Positions 33,725 through 42,556 of a stretch of 64,000 nt of DNA are shown in pieces. A model generated the notes under the pieces. It did no database searches. It saw only the letters and a program-made list of their open reading frames with translations, and had not been told where the DNA came from. A program made the position numbers and the translations under genes. Within the stretch, counting starts at the first letter, position 1. The number at the start of each line of letters is the position of its first letter. This stretch comes from Sphingomonas sp. UNC305MFCol5.2. Its GTDB lineage: Bacteria > Pseudomonadota > Alphaproteobacteria > Sphingomonadales > Sphingomonadaceae. The DNA lies in NCBI RefSeq assembly GCF_000712135.1, contig NZ_JOOE01000003.1, forward strand, positions 248,001-312,000, written 5' to 3'.

Positions 33725-34270
33725 ATGACAGTCGAAACCGCGACGCTCGCCGGCGGATGCTTCTGGTGCACCGAGGCGGTGTTCAACGACGTGATCGGCG
33801 TGAGCAAGGTCGAGAGCGGCTATATCGGCGGCACCGTCCCCAACCCCACCTACAAGCAGGTGTGCGGCGGCGACACCGGCCATGCCGAGGCGATCCGGGT
33901 GACCTTCGACACCGATCAGATCAGCTATGGCGAGTTGCTCGACGTCTTCCTTGGGACGCACGACCCGACCCAGCTCAACCGCCAGGGCAACGATGTCGGC
34001 ACCCAATATCGCTCGGCGATCTTCCCGCATTCGGAAGCGCAGAAGGTCGAGGCCGAAGCGGCGATCGATCGCGCCCGCCCCGATTGGCCGGCACCGATCG
34101 TCACGACGATCGAGCCGCTGGGCGAATGGTATCCCGCCGAGGATTACCATCAGGAATATTGGCAGGGCGAGGGTCAGCGTAACCCCTATTGCCTCGCCGT
34201 GATCCCGCCCAAGCTGCGGAAGCTCCGCAAGAGCTTCGCCAACCGGCTGAAGGAAGGCGCCGCGGCGTAA
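33725..34270 (+). CDS. msrA: peptide methionine sulfoxide reductase A
   Basis: A 181-residue MsrA with the catalytic motif GCFWC (Cys12 nucleophile, Cys15), the following TEAVFN and SGYIGG, and the conserved GDTGHAEAIRVTFD, GNDVGTQYRSAIF and EDYHQEYW segments. It reduces the S-form of methionine sulfoxide in proteins and free amino acid, with thioredoxin as the usual reductant. An AAGGAG site precedes the ATG. It is divergent from galE and convergent with aqpZ, so it appears to be transcribed alone. Confidence 0.95.
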   Translation: MTVETATLAGGCFWCTEAVFNDVIGVSKVESGYIGGTVPNPTYKQVCGGDTGHAEAIRVTFDTDQISYGELLDVFLGTHDPTQLNRQGNDVGTQYRSAIFPHSEAQKVEAEAAIDRARPDWPAPIVTTIEPLGEWYPAEDYHQEYWQGEGQRNPYCLAVIPPKLRKLRKSFANRLKEGAAA

Positions 34271-34277
34271 CCGAAAT

Positions 34278-34300
34278 CCTCCCCCGCAAAGCGGGGGAGG
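34278..34300. terminator. 10-bp hairpin between msrA and aqpZ
   Basis: Arms CCTCCCCCGC and GCGGGGGAGG around an AAA loop sit between two convergent genes. It probably ends transcription from both sides. No clear T-run follows, so its efficiency is uncertain; it may also belong to the GC-rich palindrome families seen elsewhere in the window. Confidence 0.6.
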
Positions 34301-34307
34301 AACCGGA

Positions 34308-35036
34308 TTATCCCGGGAGCGCTTCGCCTTCGATCGGCGGGCGCTTCGCGGCCTCGGCGCCGAGCAGCTTGTAGACGATCCCGCCGAGGATGCCGCCTGC
34401 GATCGGCGCGACCCAGAACAACCAGAGCTGCTGGAGCGCGATCCCGCCCTCGAGCAGAGCCGGCCCGGTCGAGCGCGCCGGGTTCACCGAAGTGTTGGTC
34501 ACCGGGATCGAGATCAGGTGGATCAGCGTCAGCCCGAGCCCGATCGCGATCGGCGCGAAACCGGCCGGCGCGCGGCTGTCGGTCGATCCCATGATCACCA
34601 GCAGGAACATGAAGGTGAGCACCACTTCGATCGCCAGCCCGGCGTGGAAGGCATAATGGCCCGGCGAATGCTCGCCGAAACCGTTCGAGGCGAGCCCGCC
34701 GGCATAATTCGGCGCGCCGCTGGCAATATACCAGAGCAAGGCGGCTGCGATGACCGCCCCGATCACCTGTGCGATCACGTAGAGGGGAATGTCCTTCGCC
34801 GGGAAGCGGCCCCCGGCCCAGAGGCCGAAGGTGACCGCCGGATTGAGGTGGCAACCCGAGATATGGCCGATCGAATAGGCCATGGTGAGCACCGTGAGGC
34901 CGAAGGCGAGGCTCACGCCCACCAGCCCGATGCCGACGTCCGGAAAGGCCGCGGCAAGCACGGCGCTGCCGCATCCGCCGAAGACGAGCCAGAAGGTACC
35001 GATCAATTCGGCAAGCCCGCGCTGCACATTACTCAT
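34308..35036 (-). CDS. aqpZ: aquaporin Z-type water channel
   Basis: A 242-residue MIP-family channel with six helices and two NPA motifs (HLNPAVTFG and [10 protein letters not shown]). The selectivity filter region ([10 protein letters not shown], with Arg after NPA) and the length fit AqpZ and not the longer glycerol facilitators. It lets water cross the inner membrane. It is a single gene, convergent with msrA and upstream of sua5. Confidence 0.93.
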   Translation of the reverse strand: MSNVQRGLAELIGTFWLVFGGCGSAVLAAAFPDVGIGLVGVSLAFGLTVLTMAYSIGHISGCHLNPAVTFGLWAGGRFPAKDIPLYVIAQVIGAVIAAALLWYIASGAPNYAGGLASNGFGEHSPGHYAFHAGLAIEVVLTFMFLLVIMGSTDSRAPAGFAPIAIGLGLTLIHLISIPVTNTSVNPARSTGPALLEGGIALQQLWLFWVAPIAGGILGGIVYKLLGAEAAKRPPIEGEALPG

Positions 35037-35136
35037 GAATTTTCTCCCGCTGTTTTTGCTTCCACTTCAAACACTTGGGAACATACCCTGAAGTGTAGCT
35101 CCACGCGGGCGAAAGTAAAGTAAAGCGAAGTAACGC

Positions 35137-36105
35137 TCAGCGCGGATGCGCGGCCCGGCGCAACCGATCGTTGATCGCGACGCCGATGCCGCTCTCGGGG
35201 ATCGGCGCCACTGCAATCGCGGCGGCCGGCGCCGCATCGGCGCGGTGGAGCGCGTCGAACAGATTGGCCGCGGCTTCGACGAGATCGCCGCTGGCGGAGA
35301 GCGTATCGTCGCCGGTGACATCGCCGAAACCAATCAGCCATTCGCCTTTCTGCCCGATCATCGCCCCCAACCGCAGCGGCTTGGCCGGCGCATAATGGCT
35401 GGCGAGTTGGCCAGGCGCCGTTACACCTTCACCGTTCCCCGGCGGAGGCCGGGGCCCAGTCTCGAGCTGCGTGGCAACTTGGCCCCGGCCTTCGCCGGGG
35501 AACAAATCGGCTTGGGTCAATGGCCCCGGCCGTAGAATCCGGCCGTCCATCACGATCGTCGATTCCACTCCCGCCGGCGTCGCGCCATCGTCGATCACCA
35601 GCGGGATCCGCCCCGCCAGGCTCGCCGCGACATGCGCCGCACGCGTCGGGGATATCGACCCACTCGCATTAGCCGAAGGCGCCGCCAGCGGCTTGCCCGT
35701 AGCTGCGAGCAGCGCCTGCATCGCACGGTGATCGGGCACCCGGATCGCGATGGTGTCGAGCCCCGCAGTGACTAGAGCGGCGATTCCCGCATCGGCGCGG
35801 ACCGGAAGCACCAGCGTCAGCGGCCCCGGCCAGAAGCGCGTCGCGAGATCACGCGCCGCCGCATCGAACACCGCGATACGCTCCGCCGCCGCGAAATCGG
35901 GAACATGCACGATCAGCGGGTTGAAGCTCGGCCGCCCCTTGGCCGCGTAAATCCCCGCCACCGCGCGCGAATCGGTGGCATCGGCGGCAAGCCCATAGAC
36001 CGTCTCGGTGGGCGCCGCGACGCAGCCGCCGGCGCGAATCAACGCCGCAGCTTCGGCGATCGCGGCCGCGCCGTAGGGTAAGATGCGGGGATTTGTCGGG
36101 CTCAC
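35137..36105 (-). CDS. threonylcarbamoyl-AMP synthase (Sua5/YwlC type)
   Basis: A 322-residue two-domain enzyme making threonylcarbamoyl-AMP for the tRNA t6A37 modification. The YrdC domain has GGCVAAPTETVYGLAADATD and KGRPSFNPLIVH, FWPGPLTLVLP and SANASGSISPT; the C-terminal Sua5 domain follows from about residue 225. A GTG at 36105 is the likely start; an upstream extension runs into the acyl-CoA dehydrogenase region. A 68-base palindromic repeat (35435-35502) is inserted in frame between the domains, adding about 22 residues without breaking the gene. Confidence 0.88.
   Translation of the reverse strand: MSPTNPRILPYGAAAIAEAAALIRAGGCVAAPTETVYGLAADATDSRAVAGIYAAKGRPSFNPLIVHVPDFAAAERIAVFDAAARDLATRFWPGPLTLVLPVRADAGIAALVTAGLDTIAIRVPDHRAMQALLAATGKPLAAPSANASGSISPTRAAHVAASLAGRIPLVIDDGATPAGVESTIVMDGRILRPGPLTQADLFPGEGRGQVATQLETGPRPPPGNGEGVTAPGQLASHYAPAKPLRLGAMIGQKGEWLIGFGDVTGDDTLSASGDLVEAAANLFDALHRADAAPAAAIAVAPIPESGIGVAINDRLRRAAHPR
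35435..35502. repeat. REP-like palindromic element inside the sua5 coding region
   Basis: Two 22-base arms, 35435-35456 and 35481-35502, are inverted copies of each other with one mismatch and a 24-base spacer. Each arm is itself a GC-rich hairpin of the TTCCCCGGC..GCCGGGG type. The whole is 68 bases and is read in frame through the linker of the Sua5 protein. Confidence 0.8.
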
Positions 36106-36151
36106 GCGAGGGGGGCTATAGCGCGGGAAACGAGACGACAAGAGAGGCACG

Positions 36152-37843
36152 ATGTTCACCCCCGCCACCGCCGAGCAGCGCTTCGTCCTCGAGCATATCG
36201 TCGGCCTCGCCGAGATCAGTCCCGAGGCGGCTGAAATGACCGACGCAGTGCTCGAAGGCGCGGGCCAGTTCGCTGCGGGCGAATGGGCGCCGCTCGAACG
36301 TCTGGGCGACACCGACGGGCCGAAATGGAGCGAGAACGGCGTGACGATGCCGGCTGGCTTTGCCGAAGCCTACAGGGCCTATGTCGAGGGCGGCTGGGGC
36401 ACGATCGGCTCGCCGGCCGAGTTCGGCGGCCAAGGCCTGCCGGTGAGCCTGTCGATCGCAGTGCTCGAAACGCTCGGCACCGCGAACATGGGCTTCGCGC
36501 TCGCCCCGATCCTCACCGTCGGCGCGATCGAGGCGTTGACGCATCACGGCACGCCCGAGCAGCAGGCGCTCTATCTGCCGAGGCTCGCGACCGGCGAATG
36601 GACCGGCACGATGAACCTCACCGAGCCGCAGGCGGGCAGCGACGTGGGGGCGCTCAAGTCGAAAGCCGAGCCGGTCGGCGACGGCACATACCGGATCAAG
36701 GGCACCAAGATCTTCATTTCGTTCGGCGATCACGACATGGCCGACAACATCGTCCACCTCGTCCTCGCGCGCACCCCCGATGCGCCTGCCGGGACCAAGG
36801 GCCTCTCGCTCTTCCTCGTCCCCAAATACCGGCTCGATGCGGAAGGCAATCCGGGCGCGTTTAACGACGTCCGCGTCGTCTCGATCGAGCACAAGATGGG
36901 TCTCCATGCCTCCCCCACCTGCGTGCTCAGCTTCGGCGACCGTGACGATTGCATTGGCGAACTGATCGGCGGCGAAATGGGCGGGATCCGCGCGATGTTC
37001 ACGATGATGAACAATGCCCGCCTCAATGTCGGCCTGCAGGGCGTGCAGATCGCCGAGCGCGCCACCCAGCGCGCCGTCGCTTATGCTCGCGAACGCGTCC
37101 AGGGAGTCCGCGCCGGCGCCCCCGCCGCGATCGTCGAGCACCCCGATGTCCGCCGCATGCTGCTCCGCATGAAGGCGCAGACCCAGGCGGCGCGCGCATT
37201 GGTCTATTACGCCTTCGGCCAGCTCGACCGCAGCCATGCCGGCGATGCCGCGGCAAAGGCGCGAGTCGAATTGCTCACGCCGCTTGCCAAGGCGCACGGC
37301 ACCGATCTGGGCAACGAAGTCGCCAGCCTCGGCCTGCAGGTCCATGGCGGGATGGGCTATATCGAGGAGACCGGCGCCGCCCAGCATTTCCGCGACGCGC
37401 GGATCACCCCGATCTACGAAGGCACCAACGGCATCCAGGCCGCCGACCTGGTCGGCCGGAAATTGAGCATGGACAATGGCGGCACGCTGTTCGGCTTGCT
37501 CGCCGAAATGCGCGGCGATGCCGAGGATGCCGAACTGCTCCGCCTGATCGACGCCTGCGAGGAAGTCGCCCGCAATTTGCTCGCATCCGAGACCGACGAC
37601 CGGCTCGCGGCGAGCTATCCTTTCCTGACGATGCTGTCGGTGGCGGTATGCGGCTGGCTGATGGAGGAAAGCGGCCGCATCGCCGCGCGCAGCGAGGGCG
37701 ACCCGGCCTTCCGCAAGATGAAGCAGGCCGTCGCGCGCTTCTATGTCGCACAGATCGTCCCCGAGGCGATGGGCCTCAAGGCCGCGGCAATGGCACCGGC
37801 GGACGTCCTCTATTCGATTGATGCGGACGCCTTCGCCGCCTGA
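36152..37843 (+). CDS. acyl-CoA dehydrogenase with C-terminal extra domain
   Basis: A 563-residue flavoprotein of the acyl-CoA dehydrogenase family, of the longer type with an added C-terminal domain (DmdC-like, about 590 residues). Motifs are MNLTEPQAGSDVGALKSKAE, IKGTKIFISFGDHDMADN, VQIAERATQRAVAYARERVQ and the end-of-core FRDARITPIYEGTNGIQ. It oxidises an acyl-CoA to the enoyl form, passing electrons to ETF. The actual chain (for example 3-methylthiopropionyl-CoA or an aliphatic acyl-CoA) cannot be told. It is divergent from the sua5 gene, 46 bases apart, and stands alone. Confidence 0.85.
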   Translation: MFTPATAEQRFVLEHIVGLAEISPEAAEMTDAVLEGAGQFAAGEWAPLERLGDTDGPKWSENGVTMPAGFAEAYRAYVEGGWGTIGSPAEFGGQGLPVSLSIAVLETLGTANMGFALAPILTVGAIEALTHHGTPEQQALYLPRLATGEWTGTMNLTEPQAGSDVGALKSKAEPVGDGTYRIKGTKIFISFGDHDMADNIVHLVLARTPDAPAGTKGLSLFLVPKYRLDAEGNPGAFNDVRVVSIEHKMGLHASPTCVLSFGDRDDCIGELIGGEMGGIRAMFTMMNNARLNVGLQGVQIAERATQRAVAYARERVQGVRAGAPAAIVEHPDVRRMLLRMKAQTQAARALVYYAFGQLDRSHAGDAAAKARVELLTPLAKAHGTDLGNEVASLGLQVHGGMGYIEETGAAQHFRDARITPIYEGTNGIQAADLVGRKLSMDNGGTLFGLLAEMRGDAEDAELLRLIDACEEVARNLLASETDDRLAASYPFLTMLSVAVCGWLMEESGRIAARSEGDPAFRKMKQAVARFYVAQIVPEAMGLKAAAMAPADVLYSIDADAFAA

Positions 37844-37852
37844 CATCCCATC

Positions 37853-37959
37853 GTCACCCCGGACTTGTTCCGGGATCCACTGTGCGGTTGGGCGAGGCGA
37901 TAGCGCCTCTAGTCTGTCGCGTGCGGATCGGTGGACCCCGGCACTTCGGCCGGGGTGAC
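37853..37959. repeat. inverted pair of REP-like elements between two genes
   Basis: Arms 37853-37880 and 37931-37959 are inverted copies of a GTCACCCCGG..GGATCCAC element with a 50-base spacer. Both occur again, in other arrangement, at 49177-49270 and 49616-49634. The right arm lies within the last codons of the GNAT gene on the other strand. Confidence 0.75.
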
Positions 37960-39057
37960 AGCGGGTTGCTTGTGCCCGCTGCGCCGCCACAGCCCATGCA
38001 GCATCCGCCCCACCAGCGCCGGCAGTCCCGGCCGCACGAACAGCCAGTCGCGGATCGCCGGGCCGCGCTCGGCACCGATCACGCGCTTGTAGCCGCTGTC
38101 GCCGGCGCCCCAGTCGACGGTCGTGATGCCGTCCTCGATGCCGCGGACGAGATTGCGGTAGTAAAGCAGCTTGCCCGGCGAATGCTTGGCAAACGCCGGA
38201 TCATAGCTGTTGGCGATCGCGTATTTGAGCGCGCCGGCGTTGAGATCGAACGAGAAGGCGGCAGGCTCGCCGTCGACGCGCAGCATCGCCGCCCACATCA
38301 TCGCCGCGACCACCGGATCCGCCGAAGCTGCGCGCCAGAAGCCGCCATGCCCCTCGGCAGTGAACTTGGCGTCCGATCCGTCGGTCCGCGCCGCGATCCA
38401 GCTCTTCGTCTCGATCCCGGCGAGCGCGTCGAAGGCCGCTTCGTCCCAGCCCGCACCCGAGACGAAGCTCCAGTCGAGCGCACCATGACTGCCGAGATGC
38501 TTCTCATGGAAACGATTTTTCCGAAGCGTCGAGTTGCGCGGCCAGGTGCCTTCGGCCTGCAGCGCGGCGATATCGAGCAGGAAGCTCTCGGCGACGAAGC
38601 GGTCGAGCACCGCCCAGCCCCGTGCCCGCGCCGCGGCCTTGAGCAATTCCAGCCCGGGATCGCCGTCATAGACCGGCCCGAGCCGCAGCGCGTTCGCCTC
38701 CCGCGCGAGCCGCGCCAGCAGGGCCTCGCCCACCTCGACCCCGGCGTCGTCGCGCACCGGGAAACTGCGGAACGGCCAATAGCAACCAGGCACGCTCGCC
38801 AGCCCCAGCCATGCGGGACCTGCCGTCACAATCGGCAGCGCCACCGCGGGGTCGCCTTCACGCGCCACGGTCAGCGTCCGCGCCGCGCCGCCATAGGCAC
38901 GCAGCGCAGCGGCAAACCAGCCATAACGCAGGAAGCGGTGCGAGGGCGCAGCGCCTGCGGCCACCTGGTCGATCCCCGCCGCGAGTCCGTCGACGCACTC
39001 GACCGCCAGCATCGGCGGCAGGCGCGTGAATTCATCGAGCGGCATCGGCTTGGTCAT
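37909..39057 (-). CDS. GNAT-fold acetyltransferase (BcsL/FemAB-like)
   Basis: A 382-residue protein of the GNAT superfamily, of the FemAB/BcsL acetyltransferase_6 type: two half-domains with NSTLRKNRFHEKHL, the conserved W in ETKSWIAARTDG, and the C-terminal DWGAGDSGYKRVIGAERG. Such enzymes transfer acyl or amino-acid groups in polysaccharide or cell-wall building. Substrate unknown. The last ~20 residues (PAVTPAEVPGSTDPHATD) are encoded by REP-element DNA and are probably not part of the original protein. The gene is a monocistron, convergent with the acyl-CoA dehydrogenase. Confidence 0.75.
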   Translation of the reverse strand: MTKPMPLDEFTRLPPMLAVECVDGLAAGIDQVAAGAAPSHRFLRYGWFAAALRAYGGAARTLTVAREGDPAVALPIVTAGPAWLGLASVPGCYWPFRSFPVRDDAGVEVGEALLARLAREANALRLGPVYDGDPGLELLKAAARARGWAVLDRFVAESFLLDIAALQAEGTWPRNSTLRKNRFHEKHLGSHGALDWSFVSGAGWDEAAFDALAGIETKSWIAARTDGSDAKFTAEGHGGFWRAASADPVVAAMMWAAMLRVDGEPAAFSFDLNAGALKYAIANSYDPAFAKHSPGKLLYYRNLVRGIEDGITTVDWGAGDSGYKRVIGAERGPAIRDWLFVRPGLPALVGRMLHGLWRRSGHKQPAVTPAEVPGSTDPHATD

Positions 39058-39145
39058 CCCGCATTTCTACGCCCGCATCGGTTACCAACCGGTAGAAATC
39101 CGTAAGCGGCTTCACTCCGGCGCGCGAGCCCGTCATAAACGGCGC

Positions 39146-39607
39146 ATGATGGAAGGCCCCTATCTCTCCACCGTCGCCGACACGATCCAGAGCGCGATCG
39201 CTCCCGTGTTCCTGCTCGCCGGCATCGGCGCGATCCTCAACGTGATGGTCGGGCGACTCGCGCGCATCGTCGATCGCGCGCGCAACATCGAGGAAATCCA
39301 CCCGCGCTCGACCGGGCCCGAGCACGACCGCCACGTCTGGGAGCTGCGGCTGATCGACAAGCGCATCTCGGTGATCAACATGGCGATCTTCCTGTGCGTC
39401 TCCAGCGCGCTCGCCACTTGCTTCGTGGTGGCGCTGATGTTCGTCTCGCGGTTGTTCGGCCTCCATGTCGGGGCGATCGTCGCCGTCGCCTTCGTCGTCT
39501 CGATGCTGCTGCTGATGACGTGCCTGATCTACTTCCTGATCGAAGTGCGGATGTCGCTCGGCGCGATCCATGTCCGCGAGGAATTGCTCGAGCTCGACAG
39601 CAAATAG
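39146..39607 (+). CDS. DUF2721 membrane protein
   Basis: A 153-residue inner-membrane protein with three predicted helices, matching DUF2721: IAPVFLLAGIGAILNVM, a charged loop (GRLARIVDRARNIEE) with a following conserved LRLIDKRISVINMAI, and two more helices. The family is widespread in alphaproteobacteria and has no known function. ATG 39146 is chosen over the in-frame 39026 because the extra N-terminal part overlaps the neighbouring gene's start. It is convergent with the amidase, eight bases away. Confidence 0.8.
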   Translation: MMEGPYLSTVADTIQSAIAPVFLLAGIGAILNVMVGRLARIVDRARNIEEIHPRSTGPEHDRHVWELRLIDKRISVINMAIFLCVSSALATCFVVALMFVSRLFGLHVGAIVAVAFVVSMLLLMTCLIYFLIEVRMSLGAIHVREELLELDSK

Positions 39608-39614
39608 GCGCGCT

Positions 39615-41204
39615 TCACTTCAGTTTTTGCGGCCCCAGATCGGCGGGCGCGCTCGACAGATAGCGCGGCACGACCCGGGCACGCGTCGCCTGCTCATAGG
39701 CGTAACCCGCCTTGAGCAGCAGTCCGTCCGATTCGGCCATGCCGATGAACGACAGCCCCGCGGGAAGCCCGTCGACCAGCCCCATCGGCACCGTCAGATG
39801 CGGATAGCCCGAGACCGCAGGGAGCTCGCTCGCCGACGGACCGTCGAAATGGTCGCCATGCGCGGGATCGCTGAGCCACGGCGTGCCATAGGTCGGCGTC
39901 ACGAGGAGCCGCGCATCCGCCGCCTTTAGCATCGCATCGATCCCCTCGACTCCGGCCAGCCGCAGCGATTTGGCGCGCGCGCCGAGATATTCGGCGTCCT
40001 TCGTGCCACGCGTCTTCTCCGCCCTGATGAAGCCGTCCTGCCCGAAGAACGGCATCTCGGCGGCCTTGTTCGCTTCGTTGAACGCAATCGCATCGGCGAT
40101 CGTGCGGACCTTCACCGATGCCGGCGTGGTCGCGAGATAGGCGGCGAGATCGTCCTTGAGCTCGGTGTAGAGCACTTCGGCCTCGGCATCGCCGAATCCC
40201 TTCAGCTCGGGCAGCTTCACTTCGACCAGAATCGCGCCCGCCGCGCGCAGCTCGTCCAGTGCCTTGTCGAACCGCGCCGCGAGATCCTGGTCCATGTCGG
40301 GCTTCCAATAGCCGACACGCATGCCCTTGAGCGCATCCGCCGACAGACCGGCGGCATAGTTGGCCAGATAATTGTCGGCATCCATCGTCGCCGGATCCTC
40401 GGGATCCTTGCCGACCATCGCCGAGTACAGGATCGCGACGTCCCTGACGCTGCGCCCCATCGGCCCCGGCGTGTCCTGGCTATGGCTGATCGGCACGACA
40501 TGGGTGCGGCTGACCATGCCGAGGGTGGGCTTCAATCCGACCAGCCCGTTCATCGCCGAGGGGCACACCACCGATCCGTCGGTTTCGGTCCCGACCGCGA
40601 CTGCGGCGAGGCTCGCCGCCACCGCCGCCCCCGATCCGCTCGACGATCCGCAGGCGGTGCGGTCGAGCGCATACGGATTTTTCACCAGCCCGCCGACCGC
40701 GCTCCACCCGCTCATCGAATTGTTCGAACGGATGTTCGCCCATTCGCTCAAATTGGTCTTGCCGAGGATCACCGCGCCCTTTGCCCGCAGTCGCGCTACG
40801 ACCGGCGCGTCGCGCCGCGTCCAGTTGTCAACCAGCGCAAGGCTGCCCGCGGTGGTCGGCAGCTCGATCGTGTCGATATTGTCCTTGATCAGCACCGGAA
40901 TGCCGTCGAGCGGCCCGAGCAGCTTGCCCGCCTTGCGCCGCGCGTCGCTCGCCTGCGCCTGTTCCATCGCATTGGGCGAGATTGCGATCACCGATCGCAG
41001 CGTCGGTCCCTTGCGGTCGATCGCCTCGATCCGGTCGAGATAGGCTTGGGTCAGCCGCGCACTGCTCCACTTCCCCGACGCCAGCATCGCCTGCAGCTCA
41101 TCGATCGATTTCTCGACCACAGCGGACGATCTGGAAGGCGCGGCTTCCTGCGCGGTTACCGGAAGCGCCGAAACCAAAGCCGCAACCGCCAGCAAATGCC
41201 GCAT
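39615..41204 (-). CDS. secreted amidase (amidase signature family)
   Basis: A 529-residue amidase with a signal peptide (MRHLLAVAALVSALPVTAQ). The Ser-cisSer-Lys catalytic triad is seen in VLIKDNIDT (Lys), the CGSSSGSGAA block (Ser) and GTETDGSVVCPS (Ser). It hydrolyses amide bonds; with a signal peptide it should act in the periplasm, on a peptide, amide or related substrate not identifiable here. ATG 41204 is chosen; a TTG 12 bases upstream is also in frame. It stands alone. Confidence 0.88.
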   Translation of the reverse strand: MRHLLAVAALVSALPVTAQEAAPSRSSAVVEKSIDELQAMLASGKWSSARLTQAYLDRIEAIDRKGPTLRSVIAISPNAMEQAQASDARRKAGKLLGPLDGIPVLIKDNIDTIELPTTAGSLALVDNWTRRDAPVVARLRAKGAVILGKTNLSEWANIRSNNSMSGWSAVGGLVKNPYALDRTACGSSSGSGAAVAASLAAVAVGTETDGSVVCPSAMNGLVGLKPTLGMVSRTHVVPISHSQDTPGPMGRSVRDVAILYSAMVGKDPEDPATMDADNYLANYAAGLSADALKGMRVGYWKPDMDQDLAARFDKALDELRAAGAILVEVKLPELKGFGDAEAEVLYTELKDDLAAYLATTPASVKVRTIADAIAFNEANKAAEMPFFGQDGFIRAEKTRGTKDAEYLGARAKSLRLAGVEGIDAMLKAADARLLVTPTYGTPWLSDPAHGDHFDGPSASELPAVSGYPHLTVPMGLVDGLPAGLSFIGMAESDGLLLKAGYAYEQATRARVVPRYLSSAPADLGPQKLK

Positions 41205-41292
41205 CTTCGCCCCCAAATCGCCGATTCCGGGGCGAAGCTATGCGAAGCTTACTCCAAGCGCCAGTCGAAGCTGGCCGGTCGGGCGCGGTCGC

Positions 41293-41940
41293 TCAGTCGC
41301 CGCGCACGATCGTCAGATGCACGGCATTCTCGCCCGCCTCCTGCTTGGCGATTCGATAGCCGAGCGCGTCGAGGTCGAGCCCCGCGAACAAGGCCTCGCC
41401 TTTGCCGAGCAGCACCGGTGCCACCGGGATGTGCAGCTCGTCGATCGCCCGCGCGGCCAGATATTCGCGGATCGTTTCCACCCCGCCGCCGATCCGGATA
41501 TCACGATCGCCTGCAGCGGCGCGCGCCTGTTCGAGCGCGCTCCCGATCCCGTCGGTGACGAAGTGGAACACGGTGCCGCCTTCCATCTCGATCGACGGCC
41601 GCGCGTGGTGCGTCAGCACGAAGACGGGAACATGATAGGGCGGGTTGTCGCCCCACCAGCCCTTCCAGTCATGGTCGGGCCATTCGCCGCGCACCGGGCC
41701 GAACATGTTGCGGCCCATGATCCACGCGCCGAGCCCCGCCATGCTCCGTGCCGCATAGCTTTCATCCACACCGGTCGAGCCGCCCTCCTGTCCGAACATC
41801 GTCCGGAAGGTGCGGGTCTCGAAAGCCCAGCCGTGCAGTTCCTCGCCGCGCCGGCCGAGCGGATCCTCCACGCTTTGATCCGTCCCCGCGCCATATCCGT
41901 CGGCCGAGACGCTGAATGCACTTACGCGAACCTTCGACAT
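41293..41940 (-). CDS. dihydrofolate reductase-like (RibD C-terminal family) protein
   Basis: A 215-residue protein of the RibD_C/DHFR-like family found widely as single genes: SVSADGYGAGTDQSVEDPL, GAWIMGRNMFGPVRGEW, PVFVLTHHARPSIEMEGGT, IRIGGGVETIREYL and DELHIPVAPVLLGKGEAL. Most members are uncharacterised NADPH-dependent reductases, not folate enzymes. It is divergent from a HxlR-type regulator with an inverted repeat between them, so it is likely the regulated target. Confidence 0.85.
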   Translation of the reverse strand: MSKVRVSAFSVSADGYGAGTDQSVEDPLGRRGEELHGWAFETRTFRTMFGQEGGSTGVDESYAARSMAGLGAWIMGRNMFGPVRGEWPDHDWKGWWGDNPPYHVPVFVLTHHARPSIEMEGGTVFHFVTDGIGSALEQARAAAGDRDIRIGGGVETIREYLAARAIDELHIPVAPVLLGKGEALFAGLDLDALGYRIAKQEAGENAVHLTIVRGD

Positions 41941-41974
41941 TGTCCTTCTCCGTCTGCTTGCGTTTTGCAACCAG

Positions 41975-41989
41975 TTGCGAGTTACGCAA
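41975..41989. promoter_or_regulatory. operator-like dyad between the DHFR-like and HxlR genes
   Basis: TTGCG-N5-CGCAA, in the 88-base gap between divergent genes. A related TTGCAA occurs at 41965 and 42003. It is a good candidate binding site for the HxlR regulator. Confidence 0.5.
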
Positions 41990-42028
41990 ACCGATTGTAT
42001 ATTGCAAGCGGTTTTTTTGGAGATCCAT

Positions 42029-42511
42029 ATGGAAGAGCCGCGTTCGGGCTGTCCGATCAATCTCGCGATCGAGGTGCTCGGCGATCGCTGGAGCCTCGTG
42101 ATCATCCGCGACATGATGTTCGGCAATCGCCGTCATTTCCGCGTGCTGCTGCGCGAGTCGATGGAGGGGATCGCCTCGAACATCCTCGCCGATCGCTTGA
42201 AACGGCTCGAGGCGGCGGGGCTGGTCAGCCGCGCCGACGATCCCAGCCACAAGCAGAAGACGCTCTACAGCCTCACCGAAAAGGCGATCCAGCTCTTGCC
42301 GCTGCTGGTGGCGATGGGCGCCTGGGGCCGCGCGCATCTGCCGGCCAAGCCCGAACTCGTGATCCGCAACCAATTGCTCGAGGAAGGCGGCCCGGCGATG
42401 TGGGAGCAGTTCATGGACGAGCTCCGCACGACGCATCTCGGCGCCGCGCCCCGATCGGGTCCTTCGGTCGCCAAGCGGCTGGAGGCGGCATATCGCGAAC
42501 TGGCGGGGTAG
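42029..42511 (+). CDS. HxlR-family transcriptional regulator
   Basis: A 160-residue regulator with a winged-helix domain of the HxlR family: SGCPINLAIEVLGDRWSLVI, the following IRDMMFGNRRHFRVL, and a wing at RADDPSHKQKTLYSLTEKA. The single Cys at residue about 8 is at the position used for redox or electrophile sensing in YodB/HypR-type members, so thiol-based sensing is possible. ATG 42029 is used, with a TTTGGAG site; an upstream extension is out of the family pattern. It is divergent from the DHFR-like reductase gene. Confidence 0.85.
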   Translation: MEEPRSGCPINLAIEVLGDRWSLVIIRDMMFGNRRHFRVLLRESMEGIASNILADRLKRLEAAGLVSRADDPSHKQKTLYSLTEKAIQLLPLLVAMGAWGRAHLPAKPELVIRNQLLEEGGPAMWEQFMDELRTTHLGAAPRSGPSVAKRLEAAYRELAG

Positions 42512-42528
42512 GGTCGGCATTCAGATTC

Positions 42529-42556
42529 CCCTCCCTGCAAGGGAGGGAGTTTCTTT
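42529..42556 (+). terminator. rho-independent terminator after the HxlR gene
   Basis: Stem CCCTCCC/GGGAGGG with a TGCAA loop, followed by AGTTTCTTT. It lies 18 bases after the stop codon. The T-rich tail makes this the best classic terminator in the window. Confidence 0.7.
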
